64,000 nt of DNA from Vigna angularis (lineage: Eukaryota > Streptophyta > Magnoliopsida > Fabales > Fabaceae). Each line of letters begins with the position of its first letter. Within the stretch, counting starts at the first letter, position 1. The position numbers and the translations under genes were made by a program. Of this stretch, positions 14,201 to 26,777 are shown piece after piece. Under the pieces are notes generated by a model, which saw nothing but the letters and a program-made list of their open reading frames with translations, had not been told where the DNA came from and ran no database searches. The DNA lies in NCBI RefSeq assembly GCF_016808095.1, contig NC_068970.1, positions 36,366,630-36,430,629 on the forward strand. Direction: 5' to 3'.

Positions 14201-17200
14201 CAGTGCTTCCTACTGTATATACACGTCCTGATGTTGTCAAAGCAATTGTAAGACTGTGGCCACAAGCCACCTGGCTAATGTTTTCAGTACTCAATGCAAT
14301 TACACACTCAGGAACTAGTCTAGGTTTCTTATCCGCATGTCCAAGTTGGCCTTTGTCTCCATCACCCCACGTGAACAGTCTTTTACAAGATGAGCTTGTA
14401 GAAGATTCCACAGACTCAATTATCACCTCCACAACTGCAGCAGTGTGCCAAACACCACAAGCAACCCTGGTTGTTCTAAACCCTCTCAAAGTTTCCACTT
14501 CCTGAGGAATAGTTGCACTACTATGATTTCCGTGTCCTAAGGCACCAAAAGTTCCATCGCCAAATGTGAACAATTGCCCAGCTGATGTAACAATAGCTGT
14601 GTGCCAAGGTCCACAGGACACATAAGATACACGTAAACCCTCCAAATTACCACTTACTTTCTTAGGAATCCAGTGAGTGGCTTCAATTCCATGTCCAAGC
14701 ATGCCAGAATTGTGAGCACCATCACCCCATGTATAAAGATCCCCAGAATAAGTAACAGCGCATGTATGATATTCTCCACATGCTACTAACTCAATATTCA
14801 AGCCACCAAGAGCTTCAACAAGTTTAGGGTGATGAACATCCATTTCTACACCATGTCCAAGCCTACCTCCTGACTCCTCTCCCCAACTAAATATCTCTCC
14901 CTGCTTGGTAACCAGAACAGCATGTCTGTAGCCACAACTAATACTTTGAACATCTAGAACTAACTTTGATTCCAATGCCTTGGGGAGGAAAGCATCCATC
15001 TCAGAACTAGACAAGGCTCCAACTCTATGTACACCACCACCAAGAATTCCATTGCCAATACCTTCTCCCCAAATAAAAATATCACTTAGGGAATCAAAAT
15101 CTTCATGATAAGAACCCTGACTGGAGGAACTTACAGCACTAGACAAACTAACTCGAAATGCCTCAGATGAAGAATTTCGATTGCTTGAGTTATCTGCAGA
15201 TCCAGAGGATAAAGAGGAATTTGCAATAGATTCAGCTTGACTGGAACCCTTGCTAGCTGCATTGAACGAAATTATTTCAGAGAAAGCCTTAACCCATCTA
15301 TTTTTCACATCAAAAGCAGCTCCACCGCCATCTCCAGGGTCCTGTGGTATAAAATTGTAGAGTGAAAAATATAGCAAATTGTAAATGTCTATCTGAACTG
15401 TATGAAACAAAAAGATGAAAGGCATTGTTACAGAAAATGGTGTATTTGAAGGAGTGGATTTTCGTGTGCTAGATTTTGGACTATCAGAACACTGACTGTC
15501 ATCAGTTCTTGACTCAAATCTCCACTTGTGACTGTTCCCTCGAGTAACTAATGCCTTAAGACCAATAAACCAGATTTCAGCTTCTTCTTTGTCCTTGCAT
15601 ATCTGTACACAGATTAGCAGTGGATCAAATACTGAAGCTCATAAGCTATAAATTCCCCATTTTACTCAACTCACTAACTCAATATCAGACTAGCTTTTCA
15701 CAACCAGGTCAGTGAGAGGAAAACAATGATGAGACAATCTTCATTACAGGCCTAGTAGATTTGATTTTCATAATAATTAACAATTATGCAGAAAGAAAGC
15801 ACACCAAATCCAAGGATCTGTCATTGTATATAAGAGAAAATGATTGATATTCCTTCTCAGGTCGTGGATACCGCTGAAATGTTGCCTGGATGATAACACC
15901 AAATAAAATAAAAAATGAGCACGGTACAGTAATCCAATAGAAAAAATAAAGAACTAAGGAGCAGTAAAATATATGTATTTTTTCAACTTTTTCTACAAAG
16001 AATAAAGCCCAAAAGCCATTTCAGAATGATGTATTGAACTCAGGTGAAGGCTTATCAAGGAAATAATTGAAATTTCAAAAAAGGCACCCAGTATTAACCA
16101 GAGAAAATAGTATCTCAAGGCCTTTTACAAACTTACAGTTCTCTGCCCTGGAATGATCCTTGAAACTGTACCAAGCTTAAGCTGTTTCTCTTCCTTGCCA
16201 GAGTACCATAACAGTAGAGACTCATCCTAAAAGCAAAACCAATAGCATTGAACAAGGCAGAAGAGAAGATACGTGCTGGTTTTTCTTGTCCTTAATTTTA
16301 AATTTATTTGAAAAACACAATACTTCAGATACGTAGAGTTGATATGTGTGGGCAAAATCAGAAACATGTAAATAAGCACATTTTAAATTCCTAGCAAAAG
16401 CTTAATACTTGAAAAATAATATACAAAATTCCTATTTTATAACATTGAAGACACAATGCATCTAAAGGCATTTGACCTTTTCTTCCACTCTGGCATAATT
16501 GGCTGTTAAAATAAGCTGTTTGGCATCTATATTATTCAAAACGATTAAAATATTCCTAAAGTAATGTTGACTACTGAATTTTATGCATATTTAACTACTG
16601 GTTTTAATCTAATAAAATGTATTTTGTGGTCATCATGTATATAATAGCAACCTATTTGTTGTTGTGTTACCACTTTCCATCAGCAAAACTGTTACTGTCA
16701 GCGATATCTTCAGAAAATTGTTCTGTATAAAGTGTATAAAATTCTAAATAAAAAAAGGAGGTAGTTTTATTTCCTTTGATGGGTTATGACAACTCTTTTA
16801 ACAAACAATAACAATAGCAACTTACATTGGAAAGCCTAAATGGGCAGAACTTCGGCTTCCCTCTTCGCCCGTACTTTAGAAGATACGAGCCTTTCTTAAG
16901 AAATGTAAGTGCCTAAAAAAGGGAGAAAAAAGGGTTATATATCATTAAAGGAAGATTATCCATGACTTCAAAACCAAAAAGCACAAGGCAAGACATCAGC
17001 TTCCAGCTTTAACGTCCAGTTATGTCAGCACCCATTGTAAATTAGGACAAAACATAGATGCATACTAACATGTGTTTATTACGTTTTCTTCAATTAGAAT
17101 TAAAGTTTCACCCTCAGTAATCAGCATAATAAAGATTAGTATTACCAAAATAAAGCTTCAATTCTGATTGAAAAACAGTACAGGCAGCACCTAAGGAATC

Positions 17201-17445
17201 GTGTATAACTCCCATCCCATAAATTATTAATCACCTCACTAAAAATTTATTAGCTCAACAAGACCATAAGAACGAAGAACTAAAAGGTAGGTGAATGGCA
17301 CACACAGCCAAGTAAATTTTATTTTCATTTTCTATTTTGCTACACTAATCATTAAAACCCAGAAGAAACAACAGAATAAAAGCAAAAACTGTTGAACCTG
17401 CTCGATATCTCTCTCGCCAAGAGCAGTTTTCTGAGGATCAGCCAT
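4286..17445 (-). CDS. PRAF-type protein: PH, RCC1 repeats, FYVE and BRX domains
   Basis: Nine coding exons reconstructed from GT-AG sites: 17398-17445, 16826-16912, 16137-16226, 15805-15885, 15432-15602, 13308-15341, 12443-12589, 5860-6152, 4286-4376. They sum to 3042 nt, 1013 residues, in frame throughout. Residues 1-130 form a PH domain. Seven RCC1 blades start near residues 248, 309, 361, 417, 482, 534 and 585 (WGEG, WGEE, WGDG, FGDG, WGDG, VGST, WGKG). A FYVE zinc finger lies at about 633-699 with the plant variant core RKRHNCYNCG and paired cysteines. A coiled coil (about 815-890) precedes a C-terminal BRX domain ending in KWWTENGSKILERHNIVAL. Relatives in Arabidopsis bind phosphoinositides and take part in BRX-linked polarity and membrane traffic; the RCC1 part has been linked to Rab exchange. 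The start is the ATG of MADPQKTALGERDIEQ, the usual family N-terminus. Intron 7 (6153-12442) carries transposon remnants. Length and domains look intact. Confidence 0.95.
6360..7950 (+). mobile_element. Non-autonomous LTR-retroelement remnant in PRAF intron 7
   Basis: Two direct repeats of about 165-200 bp (about 6365-6570 and 7745-7950) share TGTTGAGGGAGAGTTTTA, then an AACCCTGTGAG motif and CAGTGTAAAGTGAAT. They flank about 1.2 kb of internal sequence, so I read them as LTRs. A purine-rich tract (GAGGGGGAGA, near 7725) lies just upstream of the right copy, as a polypurine tract would. The interior has degenerate reading frames (7115-7540, 7464-7727); one contains NLEDKVV, a motif seen near the end of some plant gypsy polyproteins. 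No reverse transcriptase is visible. ACAGA lies at both outer edges but does not fit TG..CA ends exactly. Confidence 0.55.
8201..8260. repeat. (TC)30 microsatellite
   Basis: Sixty uninterrupted bases of TC lie inside PRAF intron 7. Read as protein they give alternating Arg-Glu or Leu-Ser, an artefact. A tract this long and pure is likely to be length-polymorphic between accessions. Confidence 0.98.
8738..8760. repeat. Poly-A tract
   Basis: A run of about 20 A in PRAF intron 7. It may be the tail of a retroposed sequence, but no clear target duplication is visible. Confidence 0.8.
8929..9115 (+). mobile_element. Possible Ty1-copia LTR remnant
   Basis: Starts TGTTAACTGATAAGATC and has repeated ATCTTTTATCA-type words, a TATA-like TATAAATATG at about 9054 and a following GAATACAATTATG, the layout of a short copia LTR. 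It precedes the copia coding remnant at 9540-12330 and could be its 5' LTR. I found no matching 3' copy, so this remains tentative. Confidence 0.35.
9540..12330 (+). pseudogene. Decayed Ty1-copia polyprotein in PRAF intron 7
   Basis: Translated pieces in several frames match the copia order. Near 9600-9800 is an integrase-to-RT linker (HVEVLFQRPHKPLF). Near 10795-11060 is the start of reverse transcriptase (MCALQSNGKWKSI, KSIVGCQW, LVAKGC, ANTFSPM). Near 11345-11375 is the YVDD-region relic (VDDIVI), and near 12090-12260 the RNase H tail (IKSLRGPTIDYIC). Many stops and frameshifts separate them, so the element is dead. It lies antisense to the PRAF gene. A 192-bp segment has been triplicated within it. 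Confidence 0.75.
9855..10427. repeat. Three tandem copies of a ~192-bp unit
   Basis: Copies start at about 9855, 10048 and 10240, each opening with CTCCACCTTTT and containing TTTGTCCAAAACTTA and TTTCGAGACTGTTCC. Period is 193 then 192 bp with few differences. The array lies inside the copia remnant, between its linker and reverse-transcriptase parts, so it expanded after insertion or was carried by the element. Confidence 0.85.
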
Positions 17446-18130
17446 TCAAGTTGCAATAAGAGGCGCTTCCCAAGAATGGAACCAACACCCATTTGAACAA
17501 CGAACCAAAACAAAACATATACCATAAAGCAACGTCCAACCCCTCCCCATGAAACCCGATTCAGCGCTTTCAAATTAACCAAGAGAAGCTACTCACATCT
17601 ACCCCATAGCTCAACCACACCGCAGAGTTCATAGGACCGCAGAGAAATTCTCCTCCGGTCACCACTTTCAGCTCGAAAGAAAACCCTAGAAAACGCGCTT
17701 ACCACCGAAACCTCGGAATTCCTCGGATTCCCTCTAACAGAGAGGCCTCGGTGTCGCGAATGCGAAAGGAAACAACGCAACGGGAACCGAAACCAGCGAC
17801 ATTTCGAGGAATCCTCGGACAACGAGAAAAACCTAACCGTTTGAGGAGAAGTCGGGCTCGTTGGAACCGCGGCGTAGGGAATTGGAAGAAGGAGAGGTTG
17901 CGGTGTGGATGTTGCGGTGGCAAGAGACAATGCCTTGGGTTTTTCTCCTTTCTGAACTCGAATTCACCGAGGTTCGTTTGAAAATTTGGTAACACGCGAA
18001 GGGGTCTCTCTTCCGAGAGGAGCTAACTGTTTTTTCTGCCGGTTAATGCCACGTCAGCAACTGAAATCTGGGAGATGGGGATGGCTGGTTTTGTCGTTTT
18101 CTGGAACTTTGGGGGACAAATGAGTCCAAT
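17446..18130 (-). promoter_or_regulatory. 5' leader and promoter region of the PRAF gene
   Basis: Upstream of the PRAF ATG (17445) the sequence becomes GC- and CpG-richer (about 17590-17990) than its surroundings, as expected for a leader and proximal promoter. Several overlapping ORFs here on both strands are low-complexity products of that composition and I do not call them genes. A CACGTCA element (bZIP-type ACGT core) lies near 18050. No clear TATA box is visible, so the start site is not placed. Confidence 0.5.
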
Positions 18131-18850
18131 TTCGGGATTTGAAACGACATGCCTCGCTGGTGTCGCTCTCTTCGGGGACTTCACTCCCCTGTGCTTCGGA
18201 CTATGGTAAGACCTCCTAGGGATTTCCCTGTCTTGATCTTAGATTCATTGAATGGAATAAGAGACTGCGTTTTCGAGGGTGCATCGTACACCGTGCTCAA
18301 TACCACACCCAGTAACTCCGGTTGGATTTCGCGGGAGAAAAAAGGAATTTGGGCGTTTAATGTAGTATAATGTAACTATATTCCCTAGAGCTTTTATTAC
18401 ACGAGTGGGAAAGATTTTGTTACATTTGAAATTTGAAATAATAAACATGTTTTAGTGATTTTTTTTATTTATAGGTTTTGCTTGGTTTTACAGGAAAAAT
18501 AGAAACGCCAGTAATTAAAATTATGAAGAAAAATGTTTCAAGCAAACTAATAAATTCCTATCAGTTAAAAGTAAACTAGTCATAATTTTATTTATTTATT
18601 TATTATAAATTTAATTATAATATATTTTATGAGGAAAAACTACATTTTTTTCAATTCGAGTTTTAGAAAGGCAATTTAAAATTTCAAAATTATGTTTTTA
18701 AAGTTCAAAACACAAGAAGTGTTTACTGCGAAATTTTTATAAAGTAATACAATTTCAAGATTTCTTCCATATGATCATATCTATCTAAATAGTAATGTTT
18801 ATGATTTATGATCAAACTGTAGTGAAATATTTCTTTTCAGAGAATATAAT
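18131..18850. other. Intergenic stretch, no gene seen
   Basis: A 73-codon ORF (18149-18370) has no recognisable motif and no exon partner. It lies in the last GC-richer part before AT-rich intergenic DNA. I see nothing else. Confidence 0.55.
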
Positions 18851-21800
18851 TGTAACATCCCAAAAAGTTTTGCCCTTTTAAAATTCAAAATTTAAAATAT
18901 TATAATAATACAATTACCGTAACACCCCGAACCTCAAACTTAAATCTATACATAAGTTTTAAGCTCAGACTTAACAGTAAAGATAACATTGAATCCTTCT
19001 AATACGTTCTTCTATCTCTTCCTGCACTTGCGCCGGATCACGCGACATCCCTTCATCTGCTCTCGTATAACAAATACGTTATACGATCATCGCAAAAATA
19101 AGATTTTCCGATACATGCACAAATAAGTAAGGGTGAGCTAACATGCAATATATCATTTATAAAATATGCATAATTACTATGATATAAACATTATATAATA
19201 TTTAGGTCAGACATCCTCATATACCATCATACCAAAATTTTTACTAGACACTCATCCGGATGATACATTGTTAAGCAACTCAACGGAAGGTTCTCCACTT
19301 GCGATACTATTCTTAGTCCCCTCAATATATCCAAAATCGGCCCACAAATCAAGACATCCGACTACAGTACCCTCAACATCGATATATACACAGATACCGT
19401 GACATTACTGAATCTCTTCCTGAGACTCATACCATACTCATATCATGATCACATGTATAATTCCATGTCAACATCATAAAATTTATTCGTCACAGTCATT
19501 TTATCATATTTCATGCATTCATATATTTTTCCCATAAACCACCTCAAAATATATATCATCAAAACACATTGCACACTTAAACAAGAGAGAAAAACTTTGG
19601 AACCGAACCCTCTTTGCCGAGCACCATTTGGTCAAACGCTATCTGGACGGACAATACTGGACGAACGCTACTGAACAAAACTATTCCCCAAACATTCTAA
19701 GACCGGATACTATTTGGACGGACGCTATATGTCGAACGCTTATCTAATGAATACTATTTGGTTGGATCCCATTTGAATGGACGCTAGGTGATCATGTACT
19801 ATTGAGCCGAACGCTAAACTCAGAAAACCATAATGACCGAACACTCTCATAATGAACACTGAGATCAAACACTAAGCCGAACACTAAAAACCGAACGCCA
19901 GATCGAATACTATTAGGCCGAACGTTATTTGCTTAAACGTCACAGAAATGAACGCTAACTCAACGAGCTTCCTATTTATCGAATACTGTTTGCACGAACG
20001 TTAAGATTGATCACTTAGGCTCGACACTAGACACCAAACGCTATTAGACCGGATACTAGTAGGTCGAACACCAAGAGACCGAACGCTAAGTAAGATCAAG
20101 CACTTAGACTTCACGCTGAGACAGCGCACTCTACTAGAACAATTACTATTATTTTGAACACTATTCAAACGATCGCTCAAAGATCAAATCTCGCGCACCA
20201 CAGATTAAGTACTATTCGGACGAACGCTTAATTGATCACTTTACTGGATTTAACACTATATGAGGGCAACATCGTCGAGATCGGACGTTCCCTACGTACG
20301 ACCACTAACTGTTAACAATCCTTATCTAAGACAAGCGTCATCCAAACCGAGCACTACCTATGAATGATCACTGCCTGAAACATGCATCATCACGACTGAT
20401 CACTACTTATTAATTGATCGCTACCTCAATGAATATCAAGCCCGGTCGCTCCCCATAAATGATTGCAACCTCAGAGCAACATCACCAATAAAGATCATTC
20501 TCTAAGAACGATCGCTACGAGACAGAACACTATAATAACGAACGTTTGAGTCTGGGTTAAACGCCTAGAGTACTTTGCTGAACACCTAAGGTACTGATCG
20601 AACTAAATCAAACCAAACCTCAGGGTACAAAATTAAGACCGGACACTAGCTACCTGAGAACAACTATCATCAATATCAACAGTTACCTAGTAACGCTCGC
20701 TACCTGAAAATAAATAACACCAAGACCGAACGTCACTAATAAGAACGCTCGTTACTACCTATAGACCCAACAAGTTTTACTTCCCGTCTCTTTCGAAGAA
20801 TTATTCCAAATCCAGCTTTATCTGCACTACCATCTCTCCCGTACCAGCACGATCATCACGGGTGGAAACCACAACCACAACATGCAAGATGAATAACCAG
20901 AAGTATCACATCATAAACCCATTACATATAAACTATAACAATTTCCATGATAAATCGACACCCATGACATTGCAGACTAGTCTTTCATAAACTAATGTCG
21001 TTTACTTGTAATTCGTCGTCATAACCTGTTCTCAATAACAGGCGACCCGAGCCGTCTTCCATCGCGACTTCAGACCTATCTCCCCGACTCCTCAAGGACT
21101 AACGAGTAAAAACATCGATACTACGCGTAACGATGCACTATACTCAACACGAGCCGAAGTCATTGGGCGAGACATTCACCTCCTCGCGCAAGTAAATAAC
21201 ATAGTGTATGTACCACCTCCAACAGAATAAACGTGCTCAATCACGAATTCATACATATTCTCAGTAACATGTATAAATAAACCGATATTAGATCAAGGAA
21301 ATAACCAACAATTCTCAATAATTGTTTCAAAATACTCCCACGGATTCATACATTATCGCCGAACGCTATTTTCAACTCGGATACTATCTAGACGAACGTT
21401 TTGGGATCAATCATCATCAAGGACCGAACGCTGCCTATGGATACCAAACGTTATTAAACCGAGCCCCAAAGGACGAACGCTCAAGATCAAGCGTAGTCGT
21501 AACAATACCTCTGACGAGTACTTCCTGAGGATTAACATCATCGAGAACGAACGCTCACAATCATAATTAAACCAAGGTCGAACGTCCAAGATCCAAACCT
21601 AAGAATACCAACTTAAAGCCGAACGCTCAAGATTGCTACCCAAGAATTCCAAGTTAAGAACGAACGCTTATACTCACTAATATCTCAATACCGAACACTC
21701 AAATCAAACACTATTAATCCGGACACGATTAGGACGGACGTTTTTATTCTTGGTCGAACCCCTAGGTCACTTTGCCGAACACCTAAAGTACTGGACGATC

Positions 21801-22850
21801 GTCTAGAATCCTGGCCGAATGATCACAACTTAATCGAACAGTATTAAATTCACACTTAACCGGACACTATCAATTCAGGTATCAACCGAACGGTATTAAA
21901 AAGAAGCCTGACCGAACGACATAAATCAGCAGCTAACCGAACGGTGCTAAAATCAAAACTTGACCGATCAGCAGAAACTAACGACCGAACGCTCATTAGT
22001 CACTAATACCCCAAGGCCGATCGTTCAAGATTCAAAACTTAAGAATAAGCAACTTAAAACCGAACGCTCACTTATACCCAAAAACCGAACGTTCAGGATT
22101 CAAACCTAAAAATATCAAATTTAGATCGAACGCTTAACATATCTAATTCACTGGATAATATTTTGACGAACGTCTAGTATTTAACTAACTCAAGGACGAA
22201 CGCTGGCGCTCGTTACATGAGAATACAAAACCGAATGCTCATATTAGTTTGGCCGACCACTAATTGGTCGAGCACTGTTGGGACGAACGTCCAATTTTGA
22301 CTCACCAAAATTGGACGTACGCGCGTTCTGCAGAATTCTGCAGAATCGCACCAGATTCCAGAGAAAACCCAGAAACCCCCATTTTCATCCCCTTCGGTCC
22401 AGATTTGCCCAGATTTACAGTAAACACATAATATCTCAACAATCAAGGAAATAAATCGAACTCCCCTTACCTCTTGAAGACTTCCTTTGTAAAATTTGTG
22501 ATCTAACTCCTCCCAGACGTGCAGCTCAAGATCTCCTAGCAACTTCAGCAGTTCTCCACTTCCTCTCCCAGATCTTGCTGCAAGGACTCCACTCTCACCA
22601 GATGCCCAACCCAGATCCTCCTCTCAGCCCTTCTAAAGTTGGTATTGCTTCCCCTGGGTGCTCTTTAGACGGTTGAAAACGGGAGAAAGGGTTTCCTCCC
22701 TCTGGCTGCTCTCTCTCTCATGCCAAAAATGAAACCCTCACCTTTACTAAGCTTCCTGAATTATGCACCTCCAATAATTGCATTCTAATAATGCAAGAGG
22801 TGGGTGACCACCGTGTCCCCACCACTTCTAAAAATATAGGTTCTTACAAT
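18851..22850. repeat. Long LTR-like segment with degenerate GAACGCT motif array
   Basis: The segment opens with TGTAACATCCC (18852) and again GTAACACCCC (about 18918), both resembling the 5' ends of plant gypsy LTRs, and closes near 22847 with GGTTCTTACA. There is no coding frame of substance. Between about 19590 and 22330 the word CGAACGCT and close variants (CGAACGTT, CGAACGTC, CCGAACACT) recur dozens of times at irregular spacing of roughly 15-60 bp. An inverted pair near 22283-22320 (GGACGAACGTCCAATTTTG and CAAAATTGGACGTACG) could form a hairpin. I read it as a large solo LTR, perhaps nested in an older LTR. Clean target duplications were not found. Confidence 0.5.
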
Positions 22851-24363
22851 AATGATTCCGGTAAAATTTTACAAATTTAACAAATATTGTAATAATTTTA
22901 TTAAATTTATTGACTCAATTATGAAACATGACAAATGATATATTAAATTGAGTTTAATTTTTAAGTAATTTAATATTTTTGAAAAATATAATGTTAATAA
23001 CGAAATTTTATAATTTAAATTAAAGATATTTTAAATTATTTAATAATGATAAAATTGTTTTGTAATAAAAATTGAAAATCGAAGTATAATTTAAATTAAT
23101 TATTTAAGGTAATATTGCAAAATTGTATTTATTTAAATTTTTATGAAATTTTATTTTAAAATAGTTTAAATGAAAATTTAAAAAAAAATATTTAAAATAT
23201 CATTTGTTAAACTGATAAAAAAATTTTAAATTTAAATTAAAAAGAATCAATAACATCTACAAAATAGAGAAATAAATTTAAAAATTTATTATTGACGAAA
23301 TATATATATTAATTATTTAATTAATATTAATTATTTAATAATTTATTTAAATTTATCAAAAATAATAATTAAAAGATAATAAACTTTTCACAATTTTAGT
23401 TTAAAAAAAATAAAATTTAGTTAATACGTCGATATGAAAGTTATAATTTGATTCCCGATATTTTGGATAAATATGATGGATAATATATTACTGAGAAATC
23501 ATACTATTGTAAGAAAATCAAAATATTATGAATAATATACTGTGTGGAAATTTTTTATTTGAACCATTTAGAAAATTTTTCATTTAATATTATTTATGAT
23601 ATTTGCAATCCCCTTAAAAATAATAAGGTTAACTCTGAATGAGTGGCTATAATATCCATTTCCGAACTTCTATTTAAAAAAAAACAATTATTTATATTTA
23701 AAAATAGCAATTTTATTTAATCATATTTTGATATCATTAAAACTACCTACCTCATTCCCTAGCGGTGTCTTCCTCAACTACATTACAGTGGTAAAAATTA
23801 AAATCAAAGCTTTTAGAGCAAAATTTATATTCAATATTTTACTCAATGCTTCATCCAATCCTCTATATATCAAATACTCAATACCTAAATAGTGATAAAG
23901 TGGGTTATAACACACTTGAGTATGCCAGATGAAAGTGGTTCTTTTTCTTATCTATTATTTTTTAAAATTAAAACTAAAATACAAAATAATTTAAATTACT
24001 TCAAAATCATTAACATAATAATTAATTATCATAAAATATTTTAACATATCATTATTTAAATCATTAACACTTATAAATTAAGTTTTAATAATTAATTATC
24101 ATAAAATAATTTAACATATAAATATAATAATTATTTAAATTTATCTGACTAAAAATATTAATCAATTAAATATTTAAAAAATATTTATATAATTAAATAT
24201 TTAAAAAAATAATAATATAATTAAATATATTTTTAATATATATATATCTATATCTATCTGTTTGTTAACTTATGTAACTTTCGTACCAAATTTTAGTTAA
24301 TAAAAATATTTTTAAATATTATGAATTTTAAGTTTTAAAATTAAGGATATATTTTAAAAGATT

Positions 24364-24412
<49 letters not shown>

Positions 24413-25600
24413 TTTTAAAAGTTAAAAATTAAAATAAATTGACAATTAGTTGAGTTACCATTTTTAGCACTGTGGATCAGTCTCGTTCCGATTTTAGTAA
24501 GTTAATGATGGAGAGTTAGAACAAGTCGGACTTCCCATTTTTCCACCTTTATTAACACTTACTAATATCATAAATTTAAATTTCATTAACTACAACCATA
24601 AAATTAATTGGTTTGAATGTGATTATATATAATGACATTACTAAAACAATAATAACATAATAAATACATGGATGTTCATGAAAAATAAGTGAATTAATAG
24701 ACTATTAAAAAACATTAAGAATATGATAAATAATATATTTTAAAATGGTAATTTTGTTCTTATTAGAGTAAAAACATTACTAATTTATTACTAATTTTTC
24801 CCTATATAAAAATATAAAGCGGTATAAATTTATCAAATATGTTTTTACCTTTTATAAAAGAAAAAATATTTCTTATCACATTTTTATAATTAAGAATTTA
24901 TAACATTCCATTACCACTATAAATAGACAAATCTATAAACAACATATTAAGCAAGTATATATATACTTTAATGGATTTGATAGGATTGTGGCTAGACTTG
25001 TATAGAGTCTACCATGATAAAACATATAATAACTTTTTTTTCAGTAATTGTTTTACTGGAAATCAAACTCTTTAAATATGACTCCATTTTATGAAATACA
25101 AATATATCTCGATATAAATGACCGAGATAGAGTTGAACACATGAAATACAATTACCGACATAAATATATAAAACAACAACGTAAAAAAAATTAAGTCACA
25201 TTAAATGGATTGTTTTTTTAAGTTTGATAATTGTTTATAATCTAAATATTGATGACGATGAGATGCGTGCCCTCTTAAATTTTATAGTAATAAATATTAT
25301 AATTGCGTTATTTTATAATTCTATTATTATTATAATAATGTTAACCCTTCAAATACAACATAGTAACAATCGATAGGATAAAAATATTTATCCAGTCAAG
25401 TATATGTTTAGACTAAGTTAATTAACAAGTCATTTTTAATATAAAAAAACAATCTTAATAATATTATTATGTGTACTAATAATATAAAAACAAACTTAGT
25501 ATAAGTCCAGGCAAAAAAAACATAACGTATGAATAGGAACATGATTCATATACATAATATAGGTTAGTTGGTATAATATATTTCATAGGAATGGGTTTAG
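22851..25600. other. AT-rich intergenic region, no gene seen
   Basis: Very AT-rich DNA with no ORF above chance. It contains an (AT)20 microsatellite at 24367-24406 and many homopolymer-like A/T runs. I see no gene, RNA gene or full element. Confidence 0.7.
24367..24406. repeat. (AT)20 microsatellite
   Basis: Forty bases of alternating AT in AT-rich intergenic DNA. Confidence 0.97.
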
Positions 25601-25624
25601 GATGTTGAATAATTTAACGCGCTT

Positions 25625-25820
25625 AATATGCTTCGATTTTCATAAAACCGAAGCATATAAAATGTGGTGGCAATTTTGTAATTGAAACGAATTTATATAT
25701 CTCGGTTCAGTGGGAACTGAAGCCTATGAAGTCTACTACTTCGGTTATTTACGAAACCGAAGCATAATCCTCTGCGACAAAGCCCTACGGCTTCGGTCTT
25801 TTACGAACCGAAGCCCACCC
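25625..25820. repeat. Left subterminal inverted motifs of the Pack-CACTA
   Basis: Repeated ATGCTTCG, AACCGAAGC and CTTCGGTT words form at least three short inverted pairs, typical binding-site clusters at CACTA ends. They match in style, not letter for letter, the GCCTCGGTT cluster at the right end. Confidence 0.7.
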
Positions 25821-26419
25821 AAACTCATTTCATTTCTCTCAATTCGTCTTCATCGCGTCTACATTCTTTCTTCAGAGAACTTAATTTCTCTTCAACCACA
25901 TCTCGCGCCTCAAGGTATTTCTTCTTCTTCACCGAATCATCATCGTCTTCATTACCTTGCGCGTCTCCTCCAACACCAAACCTCATACTATGATAGGGTT
26001 TCTCTTCCATTTAGCCTTTCCCTTTGTTTTGACCGATTAAAATCCAGTTTCCACCGATTAAACACCATTCTACCGATTGATTCTTCGATTAGCTCCATTC
26101 TCACCGTTCAATCTCCATTTCACACCGATTAATCGGTTCATTTTATGTTTTCCCCCTTTTCTAGGGTTCCAACGGTCCATTTTAGGGTTCTTCGTGTTTA
26201 TAGGGTTTTCTACCATTCAAATCCTAGCTTCTTGTGTTCTAGTGAGTTCGATCTCACTTTTGTGTCCGGTTAGGGTTTTCACTGTTCTTCTTCGCTTCTT
26301 CGATCCATTTTAAGGTTCTTTGAGTTTTCGTCAAATTCCGCTGTGTTTCTCTATACGAGGAAGCTTGAGGATGTTCGATTCACGATCATACAAATCCAAT
26401 AGATCCTCTCCTCAAGCGT

Positions 26420-26590
26420 CTTCCATCAACTTTACTATGAGGATTGTGTCCCTAAGGTTGGATTTTGACGGGATGGTATTAATTTTTTGTGTTTTGATTG
26501 AGCTGATGCTTTGGTTTTTGGCAGCACTTCACCATCTATGGTTACGCACGGAGTAAGATGACTGATGCAGAACTGAGAAAATCAGAAGCA
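26420..26590 (+). pseudogene. Captured glucose-6-phosphate dehydrogenase fragment (plastid type)
   Basis: Two exon pieces flank a 68-bp GT-AG intron (26457-26524). The first ends LYYEDCVPK (26430-26456). The second reads HFTIYGYARSKMTDAELRK (26525-26581). Together they match the N-terminal part of plant plastid G6PDH, where ALYYEDCLPEHFT and GYARSKMTDAELR are adjacent. Upstream and downstream G6PDH sequence (the NADP-binding GASGDLA motif, the catalytic core) is absent, so this is a fragment and not a gene. Keeping an intron shows it was copied at DNA level and not from mRNA. Confidence 0.85.
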
Positions 26591-26777
26591 CATAACTCAT
26601 GTATCCCCATATTAGGGCTGGGCATGGTTTGGGTTTTTCTTTCCTTTCCCTTTTTCCTTCCTTTAGTTTTTCTATAGAAAAAGTTGTATAATAGTTTTTC
26701 TGTGGGGTTAGTTTTGGTTACTCTAGATTCTTTTCAGTTTGAGGGTGATTAGTAGATAATAGTTTTCAGTTTTTGAG

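Noticed and set aside
13949..14505. Plus-strand ORFs of 66 and 100 codons
   Set aside because: Antisense to the RCC1-coding exon of the PRAF gene.
17589..17995. Overlapping ORFs upstream of the PRAF gene, including Arg-rich ones
   Set aside because: They reflect the GC-rich leader and promoter; none shows conserved motifs or splice partners.
18149..18370. Possible divergent small gene next to PRAF
   Set aside because: No recognisable motif, no exon structure, and the sequence turns AT-rich straight after.
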